Notes: generated from the sequence alone by a model not told the origin. A DNA stretch of 14,521 nucleotides from F23-B02 sp045601285 (GCA_045601285.1 JAZRZJ010000062.1:1-14521), one strand, 5' to 3'; counted from the stretch's first letter, positions 6,348 to 12,971 are shown. Numbers and translations: made by a program.

Positions 6348-7358
6348 ATGCTGCAGCTTAGTATCAACGCCTCAAAAAGCTACGATGTTCTCATTGACAG
6401 CGGTCTTCTTGAGGCTTGCGGCAATTTAATAAGAAATGTCACAAAGGCGGAAAAGGCGCTTTTGATCTGCGGTGACAGGGTGGACGGGCTTTATGCCGAT
6501 ACGGTACTGCAAAGCCTTGAAAATGCAGGCTTTCTCGCCTCCTCCTTTGTTTATCCCCACGGTGAAAAGAGCAAAACGCTGGACACCTTCGCACGCATTA
6601 TGAAGTGCCTTGCCGCTCTTGAATTTTCAAAGGGCGATGTTATCATCGCACTAGGCGGCGGTGTAACAGGCGACCTTGCGGGCTTTGCCGCCGCAAGCTA
6701 TATGCGGGGCATTGACCTTGTGCAGATTCCCACAACTCTGCTTGCCATGGTGGATTCCTGCGTAGGCGGAAAATGCGGTGTGGATATGCCTCAGGGCAAG
6801 AACATGGTCGGCACGGTTTATCAGCCAAGGCTTGTTATCTGCGATACGGACACCCTCAGCACTCTCCCCTCCGAAACCTATGCCGAGGGCTGTGCGGAGA
6901 TAATCAAGTATGCTGTGCTGTGCAAAAAAGAGCTTCTCACCTCCGCAAAGAATGATATTGCCAAGACAGTATTCGACTGTCTTTCCATTAAGAAGACCTA
7001 CGTTGAAGCTGACGAGTATGACGGCGGAATGCGCCGCTTCCTTAATCTCGGTCATACCGTTGCCCACGCAATTGAGGAATTTTCGGAATACACCGTTTCT
7101 CACGGCAAGGCCGTTGCCATGGGGCTTGCGGTAATGACAAAGCACAATGCCGAGGTATGTGCCGCACTCGAAAAGAACGGTCTGCCTACGGAATGCCCAT
7201 ATCCGTCAAGTGAATTATGTAAACTAATGCTTGCGGACAAAAAACGCCGCGGCGATAAAATCACACTGGTTGTCCCAGTTGAAATAGGAAAATGCAGGCT
7301 TGAGGAAATTCCCGTAAGCGAGCTTGAGAGCTTCATTTTCGGTGACTGCCATGAGTGA
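6348..7358 (+). CDS. aroB: 3-dehydroquinate synthase
   Basis: 336 residues. It converts DAHP to 3-dehydroquinate using NAD+ and a divalent metal, in the cytosol. The NAD-binding block ALGGGVTGDLAGFAA lies at 101-115 and PTTLLAMVDSCVGGK at 128-142. The predicted metal ligands are E184 (GCAEIIKY), H236 (NLGHTVAHAIE) and H252 (SHGKAVAMG), with the 16-residue gap between the histidines kept from characterised enzymes. The C-terminal DKKRRGDKITLVV is also typical. The length is slightly short for the family (about 340-370). ATG comes one base after the aroF stop, with an AAAGG site inside the aroF end. The 3' end overlaps aroA by 8 bases. Confidence 0.96.
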   Translation: MLQLSINASKSYDVLIDSGLLEACGNLIRNVTKAEKALLICGDRVDGLYADTVLQSLENAGFLASSFVYPHGEKSKTLDTFARIMKCLAALEFSKGDVIIALGGGVTGDLAGFAAASYMRGIDLVQIPTTLLAMVDSCVGGKCGVDMPQGKNMVGTVYQPRLVICDTDTLSTLPSETYAEGCAEIIKYAVLCKKELLTSAKNDIAKTVFDCLSIKKTYVEADEYDGGMRRFLNLGHTVAHAIEEFSEYTVSHGKAVAMGLAVMTKHNAEVCAALEKNGLPTECPYPSSELCKLMLADKKRRGDKITLVVPVEIGKCRLEEIPVSELESFIFGDCHE

Positions 7359-8592
7359 GATAATAGTCCCCCGTTCTCTTGGCGGCAGGGTAAACGCCGT
7401 CTCATCAAAATCTTACGCACACAGACTGTATATTTGCGCCGCCCTTTCAGATGAGCCGACGCATATCGTATGCAGCAGCAAGTGTGATGATGTTATGTCA
7501 ACCATACATTGTCTTGAAGCGCTGGGCGCGAAGTTTAAGGGCGACAGGGTTTTTCCCGTAAACAAAAACTCACTTCCACTCTTCCCCGTACTGAACTGCG
7601 GTGAAAGCGGCTCCACCCTGCGCTTTCTGATGCCAGTTGTTTCCGCTCTGGGCTGCGGTGCCGAATTTGAAGTCGCCGGCAATCTATGCAAGCGTCCCAT
7701 ATCCGCCCTAACCGATGAGCTGTCACGGCACGGAATAAGAATCAGCGGAAACCGTGTTACCGGCAAGCTCTGCGGAAGCGAGTTCGATATCCCGGGAAAT
7801 ATCTCTTCCCAGTATGTCAGCGGTCTTCTTATGGCGGTTTCTCTGCTCGGCGGAGGTAAAGTTAACATAACATCAGAACTGCAATCATCAAAATATATTG
7901 ATATTACAATAGATTGTCTGCGCAAAGCAAATATTTATGTAAACCGCATTGGTAACAGCATTGAGGTCAGCGGCAAGTATAATCTGCATGGAACTCATGT
8001 GGTTGAGGGTGACTGGTCGGCATCGGCATTCTGGCTATGTGCAGGCGCAATCGGAAAAGAATCCGTCAGCGTATCCGGGCTTGATCCCGCTTCGCTCCAG
8101 GGTGACCGGAAGATAATCGAAATACTGCGCAGCTTCGGTGCATCGCTTGAGTTTTCCGAAGACGGCACCACCGTCACCGCTTCCCCTGCCGTGCTTCACG
8201 CCGCGGATATTGACGCATCGGAGATCCCCGACCTTATCCCCGTTCTCTCTGTTGTCTGTGCCGCTGCAAAGGGTGAAAGCAGAATTTACAATGCTTCCCG
8301 CCTTCGCTATAAGGAAAGCGACAGGCTCCATGCCATATATGTTATGTTAACTGAATTGGGTGCCGACATAACCGAGCTTCCCGACGGACTGATTATTCGC
8401 GGCGGCAGAAAAATGCGCGGAGGCAGAGTGCAGTCCTTCAGCGACCACCGCATCGCCATGAGCGCGGCAGTAGCCTCACTCATCTGCGACGGCGAAATAG
8501 AAATTGACGATTTAAGCTGTGCAAGCAAATCTTATCCAGAATTTAAGCGTGATTTCTTATCCCTCGGAGGAGAAATACATGAGCAGATTTAA
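7351..8592 (+). CDS. aroA: 3-phosphoshikimate 1-carboxyvinyltransferase (EPSP synthase)
   Basis: 413 residues. It transfers enolpyruvyl from PEP to shikimate-3-phosphate. The substrate-binding block is SSKSYAHR (18-25, K20 and R25), then NCGESGSTLRF (82-92, PEP loop), QYVSGLL (154-160), catalytic D294 (EIPDLIP), RYKESDR (319-325), DHRIAM (365-370) and KSYPEF (393-398). The PEP loop differs from the enterobacterial LGNAGTAMRP. It keeps the central glycine but has Ser-Thr for Thr-Ala and Phe at the proline position, as in divergent EPSP synthases; glyphosate response cannot be read from this. I chose the ATG at 7351, with GGTGA upstream, over an ATG-type start at 7324 inside aroB, because homology begins at MSEIIVP. 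It overlaps aroB by 8 bases and aroC by 14. It holds four copies of the TTATGTHAACY motif, one of them reversed. Confidence 0.94.
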   Translation: MSEIIVPRSLGGRVNAVSSKSYAHRLYICAALSDEPTHIVCSSKCDDVMSTIHCLEALGAKFKGDRVFPVNKNSLPLFPVLNCGESGSTLRFLMPVVSALGCGAEFEVAGNLCKRPISALTDELSRHGIRISGNRVTGKLCGSEFDIPGNISSQYVSGLLMAVSLLGGGKVNITSELQSSKYIDITIDCLRKANIYVNRIGNSIEVSGKYNLHGTHVVEGDWSASAFWLCAGAIGKESVSVSGLDPASLQGDRKIIEILRSFGASLEFSEDGTTVTASPAVLHAADIDASEIPDLIPVLSVVCAAAKGESRIYNASRLRYKESDRLHAIYVMLTELGADITELPDGLIIRGGRKMRGGRVQSFSDHRIAMSAAVASLICDGEIEIDDLSCASKSYPEFKRDFLSLGGEIHEQI

Positions 8593-9784
8593 CGGCAGCA
8601 ACATAAAATTTGAAATATACGGTGCATCGCATGCTGATAAAATCGGTATACGCGCATTCGGTCTGCCCGCGGATGAGGCTGTTGGTATGGATAGCCTGCG
8701 TGCTTTTCTCTCCCGACGCGCACCCGGAAGCAGCGAGCTTTCCACTTCACGAAAAGAAGCGGACGAGCCCGTTTTCATAAGCGGACTTACTGGCGGCAGA
8801 ACAGACGGCGGCGTTCTGTGCGCCGAAATTCGCAACACAGATGTACGCAAATCTGATTATGTAAACCTTAATCACATTCCCCGTCCGTCACACGCGGACT
8901 TTTCCGCATGGCAGAAATTCGGACTTGAGCACGACATGTCCGGCGGCGGTGAATTTTCAGGTCGCCTGACTGCTCCGCTCTGCATTCTCGGCGGCATTGC
9001 AAAGCAGATTCTTGCCCGCAGAGGAATTGAAGTAAGTGCCGAAGCCCTTGTAAACGAAGCCGAGATAATTTCCGCAAAGGAAAAGGGCGATTCAGTCGGC
9101 GGAGAGATAAAATGCCGCATTATCGGTGTTCCCGCAGGTCTCGGAAACGCAGGCACAGAGGGACTTGAAAGCCTTATTTCAGCTCTGATTTTCGGCATTC
9201 CTGCCGTTAAGGAAATCCGCTTCGGTGACACGAAAATGCAAGGAAGCGAGAACAACGATGCCTTCATTGTTAAAGACGGCAAAGTTGTCACCGAAACCAA
9301 CCACCACGGCGGCATTCTGGGCGGAATCAGCACGGGCATGCCTATTGAGTTCACCGTTCTTGTTAAGCCTACCCCATCAATCGTCATGGAGCAAAGAAGT
9401 GTAAAGCTTGACACCATGGAGCCAGTAAAAATATGTATAAGCGGCCGTCACGACCCCTGCATCGTTCCCCGCGCAGTACCCGTTGCAGAGGCCTGCGCAG
9501 CAATTGCCATTCTCGATGTTATGTTAACTGACTGGGACACTATATCCCTTGATAATTTCAGAAGCCGCATTGACAGCATAGATGATGAGATACAGAATCT
9601 GCTTCGGAAGCGCATGGAGATTTGCTGTAACATTGCCGATTACAAGGCAGCACATGGCATACCGACCTTTGATTCAGCGCGTGAAAACGCAAAGCTCGAG
9701 GCGGTTTCAGAAGAGTACAAAGAAATCTTCCGCGAAATAATGGAGCTTTCACGCGAAAAGCAGGAGGAGCGCAGAAATGGCTGA
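8579..9784 (+). CDS. aroC: Bifunctional chorismate synthase / chorismate mutase (AroQ-type) fusion
   Basis: 401 residues. Residues 1-320 are chorismate synthase, which makes chorismate from EPSP with reduced flavin: YGASHADKIG (14-23), SRRAPGSSELSTSRKEAD (45-62), PRPSHADF (101-108), GGGEFSGRLTAP (122-133, clostridial form), GRHDPCIVPRAVPVAEA (289-305). Residues 324-400 are a helical chorismate mutase domain, giving prephenate. Aligned to E. coli chorismate mutase, the active-site set is R328, R345, K356, D365, R368, E369 and Q395, all present, so the domain should be active. Normal chorismate synthases are about 350-390 residues and end before this domain. The ATG at 8579 has GGAGGAG upstream; the frame is open from 8519 inside aroA, but homology starts at MSRFNG. 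It overlaps aroE by 8 bases. The fusion would commit chorismate toward Phe/Tyr. Confidence 0.94.
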   Translation: MSRFNGSNIKFEIYGASHADKIGIRAFGLPADEAVGMDSLRAFLSRRAPGSSELSTSRKEADEPVFISGLTGGRTDGGVLCAEIRNTDVRKSDYVNLNHIPRPSHADFSAWQKFGLEHDMSGGGEFSGRLTAPLCILGGIAKQILARRGIEVSAEALVNEAEIISAKEKGDSVGGEIKCRIIGVPAGLGNAGTEGLESLISALIFGIPAVKEIRFGDTKMQGSENNDAFIVKDGKVVTETNHHGGILGGISTGMPIEFTVLVKPTPSIVMEQRSVKLDTMEPVKICISGRHDPCIVPRAVPVAEACAAIAILDVMLTDWDTISLDNFRSRIDSIDDEIQNLLRKRMEICCNIADYKAAHGIPTFDSARENAKLEAVSEEYKEIFREIMELSREKQEERRNG

Positions 9785-10994
9785 TTTCGGTCTTCTTGGG
9801 GAAAAACTCGGACACAGCTTTTCCCCTTTCCTTCACAAAGCCTTCGGCGGCTATGACTATGACCTCATCGAAAAATCCCCTGAAGAGCTTGAGGGCTTCC
9901 TTTTAAGCGGCGAATACACGGGCTTTAACGTCACTATTCCCTATAAAAAAGCGGTTATCCCCTACTGCCACCGTCTTTCGCAGACAGCCGCAACCATCGG
10001 AAGCGTAAACACCGTTGTCCGCAAAGACGGCAAGCTTTACGGCGATAATACTGACTATTTCGGCTTTGTTTCCCTCATGAAAAAAAGCGGCATTGAGGCA
10101 GACGGAAAAAAGGCGCTTGTCCTCGGTAACGGAGGCGTATCCCCTACCCTATGCACTGCGCTTAAAAATCTCGGCGCTTCGGAGGTCATAGTGGTTTCCC
10201 GAAGCGGCGAAAACAATTATGTAAACCTTTCACGGCATTTTGATGCGGAAATAATCGTCAACGCAACGCCCGTGGGAATGTACCCCAATAACAGAGAGTG
10301 CCTTGTGGAGCTGTCCGATTTCCCAAAGCTCAGCGGCGTGCTTGATGTGGTCTACAATCCCCTGCGCACAAAGCTCATAAGCGATGCGGAAAAGCTCGGA
10401 ATCTCCTGCGCAGGCGGACTTTATATGCTTGTAGCTCAGGCCGCAAGGGCCGTTGAGCTTTTCACGGGAAAGGAAATCCTCCCCGCCCATATCGACAAGG
10501 TCTACGGTGACGTTCTGGACAGCGTTCAGAACATCGTTCTCATAGGAATGCCCGGCTGCGGCAAAACGAGCTGCGCTTTAGAATTATGTAAACTTGTCGG
10601 GCGTGAGGTCATTGACAGCGATGCAGAGGTTGAACATCGCATCGGCTGCAGCATTCCCGAGTTTTTTGCAAAGTGCGGAGAAGCAGAGTTCCGCAGGATC
10701 GAAACCGAGGTCTTGCGGGATATTACAAAGCAAAGCGGAAAAATCATCGCCACGGGCGGCGGTGTTGTGACCCGACTCGAAAACTATGAACTTCTGCATC
10801 AGAACGGCAAAATTGTGTTTATTCAGCGTTCTGTCAGCGAGCTTGCCACCGACGGCAGACCGCTGTCGCAGTCAAATCCGCTTGAAAAGCTTGCATCGGA
10901 GCGCCTGCCGCTGTATGAAGCATGGTGTGACGCAAGGGTCTGCGGCACATCGCCGCAGGATACTGCGGAAAAGGTACTGGAGGTACTTAAATGA
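9777..10994 (+). CDS. aroE: Bifunctional shikimate dehydrogenase / shikimate kinase fusion
   Basis: 405 residues joining two consecutive steps. Residues 1-245 are AroE (3-dehydroshikimate + NADPH to shikimate): LGHSFSPFLH (11-20), NVTIPYKK with catalytic K57, NTDYFGF with D93, a dinucleotide loop LGNGGVSP (116-123), NATPVGMYP (162-170), and Q221 near the end. Residues 251-405 are AroK (shikimate to shikimate-3-phosphate with ATP): Walker A GMPGCGKT (257-264), DSD (280-282), FRRIE (305-309), ATGGGVV (325-331), lid GRPLS (360-364) and RLPLYEAWCD (376-385). Both halves hold the expected catalytic residues and no stop or frameshift separates them, so this is a true fusion. The ATG at 9777 has GGAGGAG upstream and overlaps the aroC stop. 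The 3' end overlaps aroQ by ATGA. Confidence 0.94.
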   Translation: MADFGLLGEKLGHSFSPFLHKAFGGYDYDLIEKSPEELEGFLLSGEYTGFNVTIPYKKAVIPYCHRLSQTAATIGSVNTVVRKDGKLYGDNTDYFGFVSLMKKSGIEADGKKALVLGNGGVSPTLCTALKNLGASEVIVVSRSGENNYVNLSRHFDAEIIVNATPVGMYPNNRECLVELSDFPKLSGVLDVVYNPLRTKLISDAEKLGISCAGGLYMLVAQAARAVELFTGKEILPAHIDKVYGDVLDSVQNIVLIGMPGCGKTSCALELCKLVGREVIDSDAEVEHRIGCSIPEFFAKCGEAEFRRIETEVLRDITKQSGKIIATGGGVVTRLENYELLHQNGKIVFIQRSVSELATDGRPLSQSNPLEKLASERLPLYEAWCDARVCGTSPQDTAEKVLEVLK

Positions 10995-11419
10995 AGATAC
11001 TTGTAATAAACGGACCCAATATCAATATGCTGGGCATACGTGAGCCCGAGGTCTACGGAAGGCGCGATTACAAGTCCTTGCGCGATTATATTATGTCAAC
11101 CGCACGTGAGCTGAATTGCGAAGCAGAGCTGTTCCAGTCAAATCATGAGGGCGCAATTGTCGATAAAATTCAAAGCGCCTTCGGCGTTTTTGACGGCATC
11201 GTAATTAATCCTGCGGCATATACCCATACCTCCGTTGCAATTCTCGATGCTCTAAAGGCTGTGGGCATTCCCACCGTTGAGGTGCATCTGACAGACATAA
11301 GCAGCCGCGAGGAGTTCCGCCGTTTTTCCTATGTTTCTCTTTACGCCGAAAAGACAGTCTGCGGCAAGGGCTTTGAGGGCTACAAGGAAGCGCTTGAGTA
11401 TCTTTGCGCAAAAGAATGA
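10991..11419 (+). CDS. aroQ: Type II 3-dehydroquinate dehydratase
   Basis: 142 residues, the usual size for the small dodecameric type II enzyme that converts 3-dehydroquinate to 3-dehydroshikimate by anti elimination. Visible blocks are INGPNINMLGIREPEVYG (6-23) with the lid tyrosine Y22, SNHEG (50-54), INPAAYTHTS (72-81) with N73 and H79, VEVHLTDI (96-103) with H99, and FRRFSYVS (109-116). The ATG overlaps the aroEK stop by 4 bases (ATGA). It completes the pathway: the operon now covers DAHP synthase through chorismate synthase, plus chorismate mutase. No clear intrinsic terminator follows directly. The tRNA-Ser promoter begins 18 bases after its stop, so read-through into the tRNA is possible. 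Confidence 0.96.
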   Translation: MKILVINGPNINMLGIREPEVYGRRDYKSLRDYIMSTARELNCEAELFQSNHEGAIVDKIQSAFGVFDGIVINPAAYTHTSVAILDALKAVGIPTVEVHLTDISSREEFRRFSYVSLYAEKTVCGKGFEGYKEALEYLCAKE

Positions 11420-11437
11420 GCAATCGTGCTTTTTCGT

Positions 11438-11466
11438 TTGACACGGGCCCTTTAATATGGTATAAA
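11438..11466 (+). promoter_or_regulatory. Promoter of tRNA-Ser
   Basis: -35 TTGACA (11438-11443), 17-base spacer, -10 TATAAA (11461-11466), with a TGG just before the -10 that also makes it an extended -10. The tRNA starts 19 bases after the -10. Confidence 0.85.
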
Positions 11467-11484
11467 TATTAGGCACTTCAATAA

Positions 11485-11573
11485 GGAGAGTTATCGAAGT
11501 GGTCATAACGAGGCGGTCTTGAAAACCGTTTGGGCTCACGCCCACGTGGGTTCGAATCCCACACTCTCCGCCA
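11485..11573 (+). tRNA. tRNA-Ser (anticodon UGA), CCA encoded
   Basis: Acceptor GGAGAGT pairs with ACTCTCC, followed by discriminator G and an encoded CCA (11571-11573). The anticodon loop CTTGAAA carries UGA at 11520-11522, reading UCA-type serine codons. The long variable arm (GGGCTCACGCCC region) is the class II hallmark of tRNA-Ser, and the T arm GTGGG-TTCGAAT-CCCAC is perfect. It has its own promoter and a terminator 6 bases after CCA. Confidence 0.97.
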
Positions 11574-11578
11574 AATAA

Positions 11579-11615
11579 GGTAGTAGATTTTGATAGAAAG
11601 TCTACTACCTTTTTT
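11579..11615 (+). terminator. Terminator of tRNA-Ser
   Basis: A perfect 9-base stem (GGTAGTAGA / TCTACTACC) with a 13-base loop is followed by six T. It directly follows the tRNA and would also stop any read-through from the aro operon. Confidence 0.93.
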
Positions 11616-11668
11616 CTATGCAAAAATCCCTTGATTTCAAGGAGTTTTGAGCCTTTGCCCTATAAAGC

Positions 11669-11703
11669 AACCCGCCCCGGAGTGTTTTCCAGGACGGGTT
11701 TTT
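11669..11703 (+). terminator. Second intrinsic terminator in tandem
   Basis: Stem AACCCGCC / GGACGGGTT (six continuous pairs, one mismatch, then two more) with an inner GGA/TCC pairing and a trailing T-run. No gene lies between this and the tRNA terminator. A small hairpin CCTTG-ATTT-CAAGG at 11629-11642 lies between the two. It may be a backup terminator, or the 3' end of a gene that has been lost. Confidence 0.75.
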
Positions 11704-11744
11704 CTTGTTTTCGGCGGTCGCAGCGGACTGCTGTAAAGGTATAG

Positions 11745-11812
11745 GTTTGCTTTGTGGGTATATCGTTTGCTTTTTGAGTAAAGGTTTGCTTTATGGGGTA
11801 TTCGTTTGCTTT
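11745..11812 (+). repeat. Four GTTTGCTTT direct repeats spaced about 20 bases
   Basis: Copies are at 11745-11753, 11765-11773, 11784-11792 and 11804-11812, so start-to-start steps are 20, 19 and 20 bases, close to two DNA helical turns. They pair into two larger units of about 39 bases, each with one GGTTTGCTTT and one CGTTTGCTTT copy. The spacing would place bound proteins on one face of the helix, as in iterons or operator arrays. No adjacent replication or regulator gene is seen, so the role is unknown. The minus-strand reading frame over these repeats (11846-11637) gives a repetitive basic peptide and is not convincing as a gene. Confidence 0.6.
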
Positions 11813-11888
11813 GTCTATTTTTCCGAAAAACACCGTTTGACATCAAGCGTCCAAAGCATCACAGATGTTTCCGCATAGCACAAACTAA

Positions 11889-11919
11889 ATGGCTCCTATT
11901 CAGAGGTGTATTTAGCCAT
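11889..11919. repeat. Inverted repeat with nested hairpin
   Basis: ATGGCT and AGCCAT are perfect complements separated by 19 bases, within which CCT-ATTCAG-AGG can form a second small stem. No T-run follows. Possible operator or small structured element upstream of the restriction gene promoter; the function is not known. Confidence 0.4.
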
Positions 11920-11988
11920 CTTCCTCAAAACACGAAAATTAAAAAGTTGGGAACTCAAAAAATTCCGCAAAAAAGTGTAATTTTCATA

Positions 11989-12017
11989 TTGCCATTTGCA
12001 CAGGAACCTGATATAAT
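11989..12017 (+). promoter_or_regulatory. Promoter of the restriction endonuclease gene
   Basis: -35 TTGCCA (11989-11994), 17-base spacer, -10 TATAAT (12012-12017). GGAGG follows at 12033-12037, 10 bases before the chosen ATG. Confidence 0.85.
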
Positions 12018-12047
12018 GTGTTTATATCGATTGGAGGTGTAGCGCAA

Positions 12048-12971
12048 ATGCCTAAGGAACTAAAGAAAATGGGGTTTGAGGAATTGTTCAACTCCACCAC
12101 TATGTTCTATGTAAATGAAGAATATGAGGCAACTATTGAAAGCGAAGTTCAGGAAAAGGTTAACGAGTTATACAGCGAACTTCATAACATAGGAACCAAA
12201 AGCGGCCTCAAGAAATACATTATTGAAAACAAAGATTCACTCGACAATCTAACCAGTCTGATGGAGATATCGACCGAACGCTTTAAAAGAATGGTTTCTA
12301 TGATAAGAAAAGAACGCGGATTCGTTTTTTCTACCGAATGGAGTCTTGGAAAAATCAGGACAGCCATGATAGAGAGTCCGGCAATGATGGAGAGTGTCAT
12401 CGACTTGATATTCTGCGGGAGGGACGATGAAAAACTTAAAACAAAAATCCCTGCGTTCTATCTTGACAATATGGCAATTGACAAAACTACACTTGCAAAG
12501 CTTTCGGATAAGAATTCCATTCGTCTATTTGTTAAACGAGGACTCGAGGGCAAGTACAGCAATAATGTCGGAGATCTCGTTCTTGGAGAAGTCGAAAAAA
12601 AGCTGAAATCAGTCTGTGCTAAGCACGGTCTGGAATACGAAAAGAATATTAGAGTTCCGGCGTTAGACAGAGCAGTCAGTTTTGTGCTTGAGAATTCTGA
12701 CGATCCAAAGGTCATTATCGATGTTTCGTACAGTGTCACTACCTCAAGTAGCCAAGGTACCAAGAAAGAAACTGCTCGGAAAACAGAGACATATGTAAAG
12801 AAACAACGCAGTTCAGGGAAAAATGTGTTATACATCAATTTCCTCGACGGCGCGGGTTGGATTGGCAGACAAGCCGACATGAGAGAGATACATAGGTGCT
12901 CTGACTATGTTCTGAACTTTAACAACCTAAACCTGTTAGAGGATATCATTGACGACTACATGACTAAATGA
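12048..12971 (+). CDS. Probable type II restriction endonuclease, PD-(D/E)XK superfamily (DpnII-like)
   Basis: A 307-residue soluble protein with no signal peptide. The N-terminal 160 residues are helical and charged and match nothing I can name. The C-terminal half resembles DpnII/MboI-type endonucleases in order of motifs: GLEGKYSNNVGDLVLGEVE (165-183), an acidic D207 in LDRAVSFVL, IIDVSYSVTTSSSQGTK (223-239) where DpnII has its catalytic EVN strand followed by a Gly/Ser/Lys turn, ETARK (241-245), INFLDGAGWIG (263-273) like the ITDGxGW block, and a terminal YVLNFNNLNLL (287-297). The expected (D/E)-x-K or E-x-N becomes D225-V-S227, so the active site is unusual. The ATG at 12048 is preferred over 12018 because of TGGAGGTG upstream. 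No methyltransferase is present beside it in the window. DNA target unknown; a Mrr-like or other nuclease role is possible. Confidence 0.62.
   Translation: MPKELKKMGFEELFNSTTMFYVNEEYEATIESEVQEKVNELYSELHNIGTKSGLKKYIIENKDSLDNLTSLMEISTERFKRMVSMIRKERGFVFSTEWSLGKIRTAMIESPAMMESVIDLIFCGRDDEKLKTKIPAFYLDNMAIDKTTLAKLSDKNSIRLFVKRGLEGKYSNNVGDLVLGEVEKKLKSVCAKHGLEYEKNIRVPALDRAVSFVLENSDDPKVIIDVSYSVTTSSSQGTKKETARKTETYVKKQRSSGKNVLYINFLDGAGWIGRQADMREIHRCSDYVLNFNNLNLLEDIIDDYMTK

Larger units (their letters stand above)
4314..11101. repeat. Dispersed 11-base motif TTATGTHAACY, 12 copies inside metK and aro genes
   Basis: Exact copies (start of the motif core) are at 5841, 7215, 7493, 7935, 8342, 8857, 9519, 10217, 10584 and 11091 on the plus strand, at 4324-4314 on the minus strand inside metK, and at 7870-7860 reversed inside aroA. 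The variable base is A (6), C (3) or T (3), never G, and the last base is always a pyrimidine. Eleven of 12 are on the coding strand. They fall in three reading frames (ATG-THA-AC, TAT-GTA-AAC, TTA-TGT-AAA), so the shared string is not one protein motif. Uniform base composition predicts about 0.04 copies in this window on both strands. No copy occurs left of metK or right of aroQ. I do not recognise it as a known element. Confidence 0.75.
11704..12047. other. Gene-free AT-rich stretch between tRNA-Ser and the restriction gene
   Basis: About 340 bases with no convincing coding region. It holds the four GTTTGCTTT repeats, an inverted repeat (ATGGCT / AGCCAT, 11889-11919, with an inner CCT/AGG pairing) and, at its right end, the promoter and ribosome binding site of the next gene. 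The reading frames across it lack ribosome binding sites and recognisable protein features. I see no second copy of the tRNA-Ser 3' end, so no attachment-site duplication is supported within the window. Confidence 0.6.

Noticed and set aside
11252..11623. A minus-strand frame encoding a peptide with GECGIRTHVGVSPNG
   Set aside because: This is the well-known false translation across the antisense of a tRNA-Ser gene.
11745..11812. CRISPR array
   Set aside because: The repeats are 9 bases with 10-11 base gaps, too short for CRISPR repeats and spacers, and no cas genes are present.
11637..11846. A 69-codon minus-strand frame with repeated HKANLY blocks
   Set aside because: The repetition only reflects the GTTTGCTTT DNA repeats. 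There is no ribosome binding site or known family, and two terminators overlap it.
11806..12042. A 78-codon plus-strand frame before the restriction gene
   Set aside because: It spans the restriction gene promoter and ribosome binding site, has no Shine-Dalgarno sequence and resembles no protein I know.
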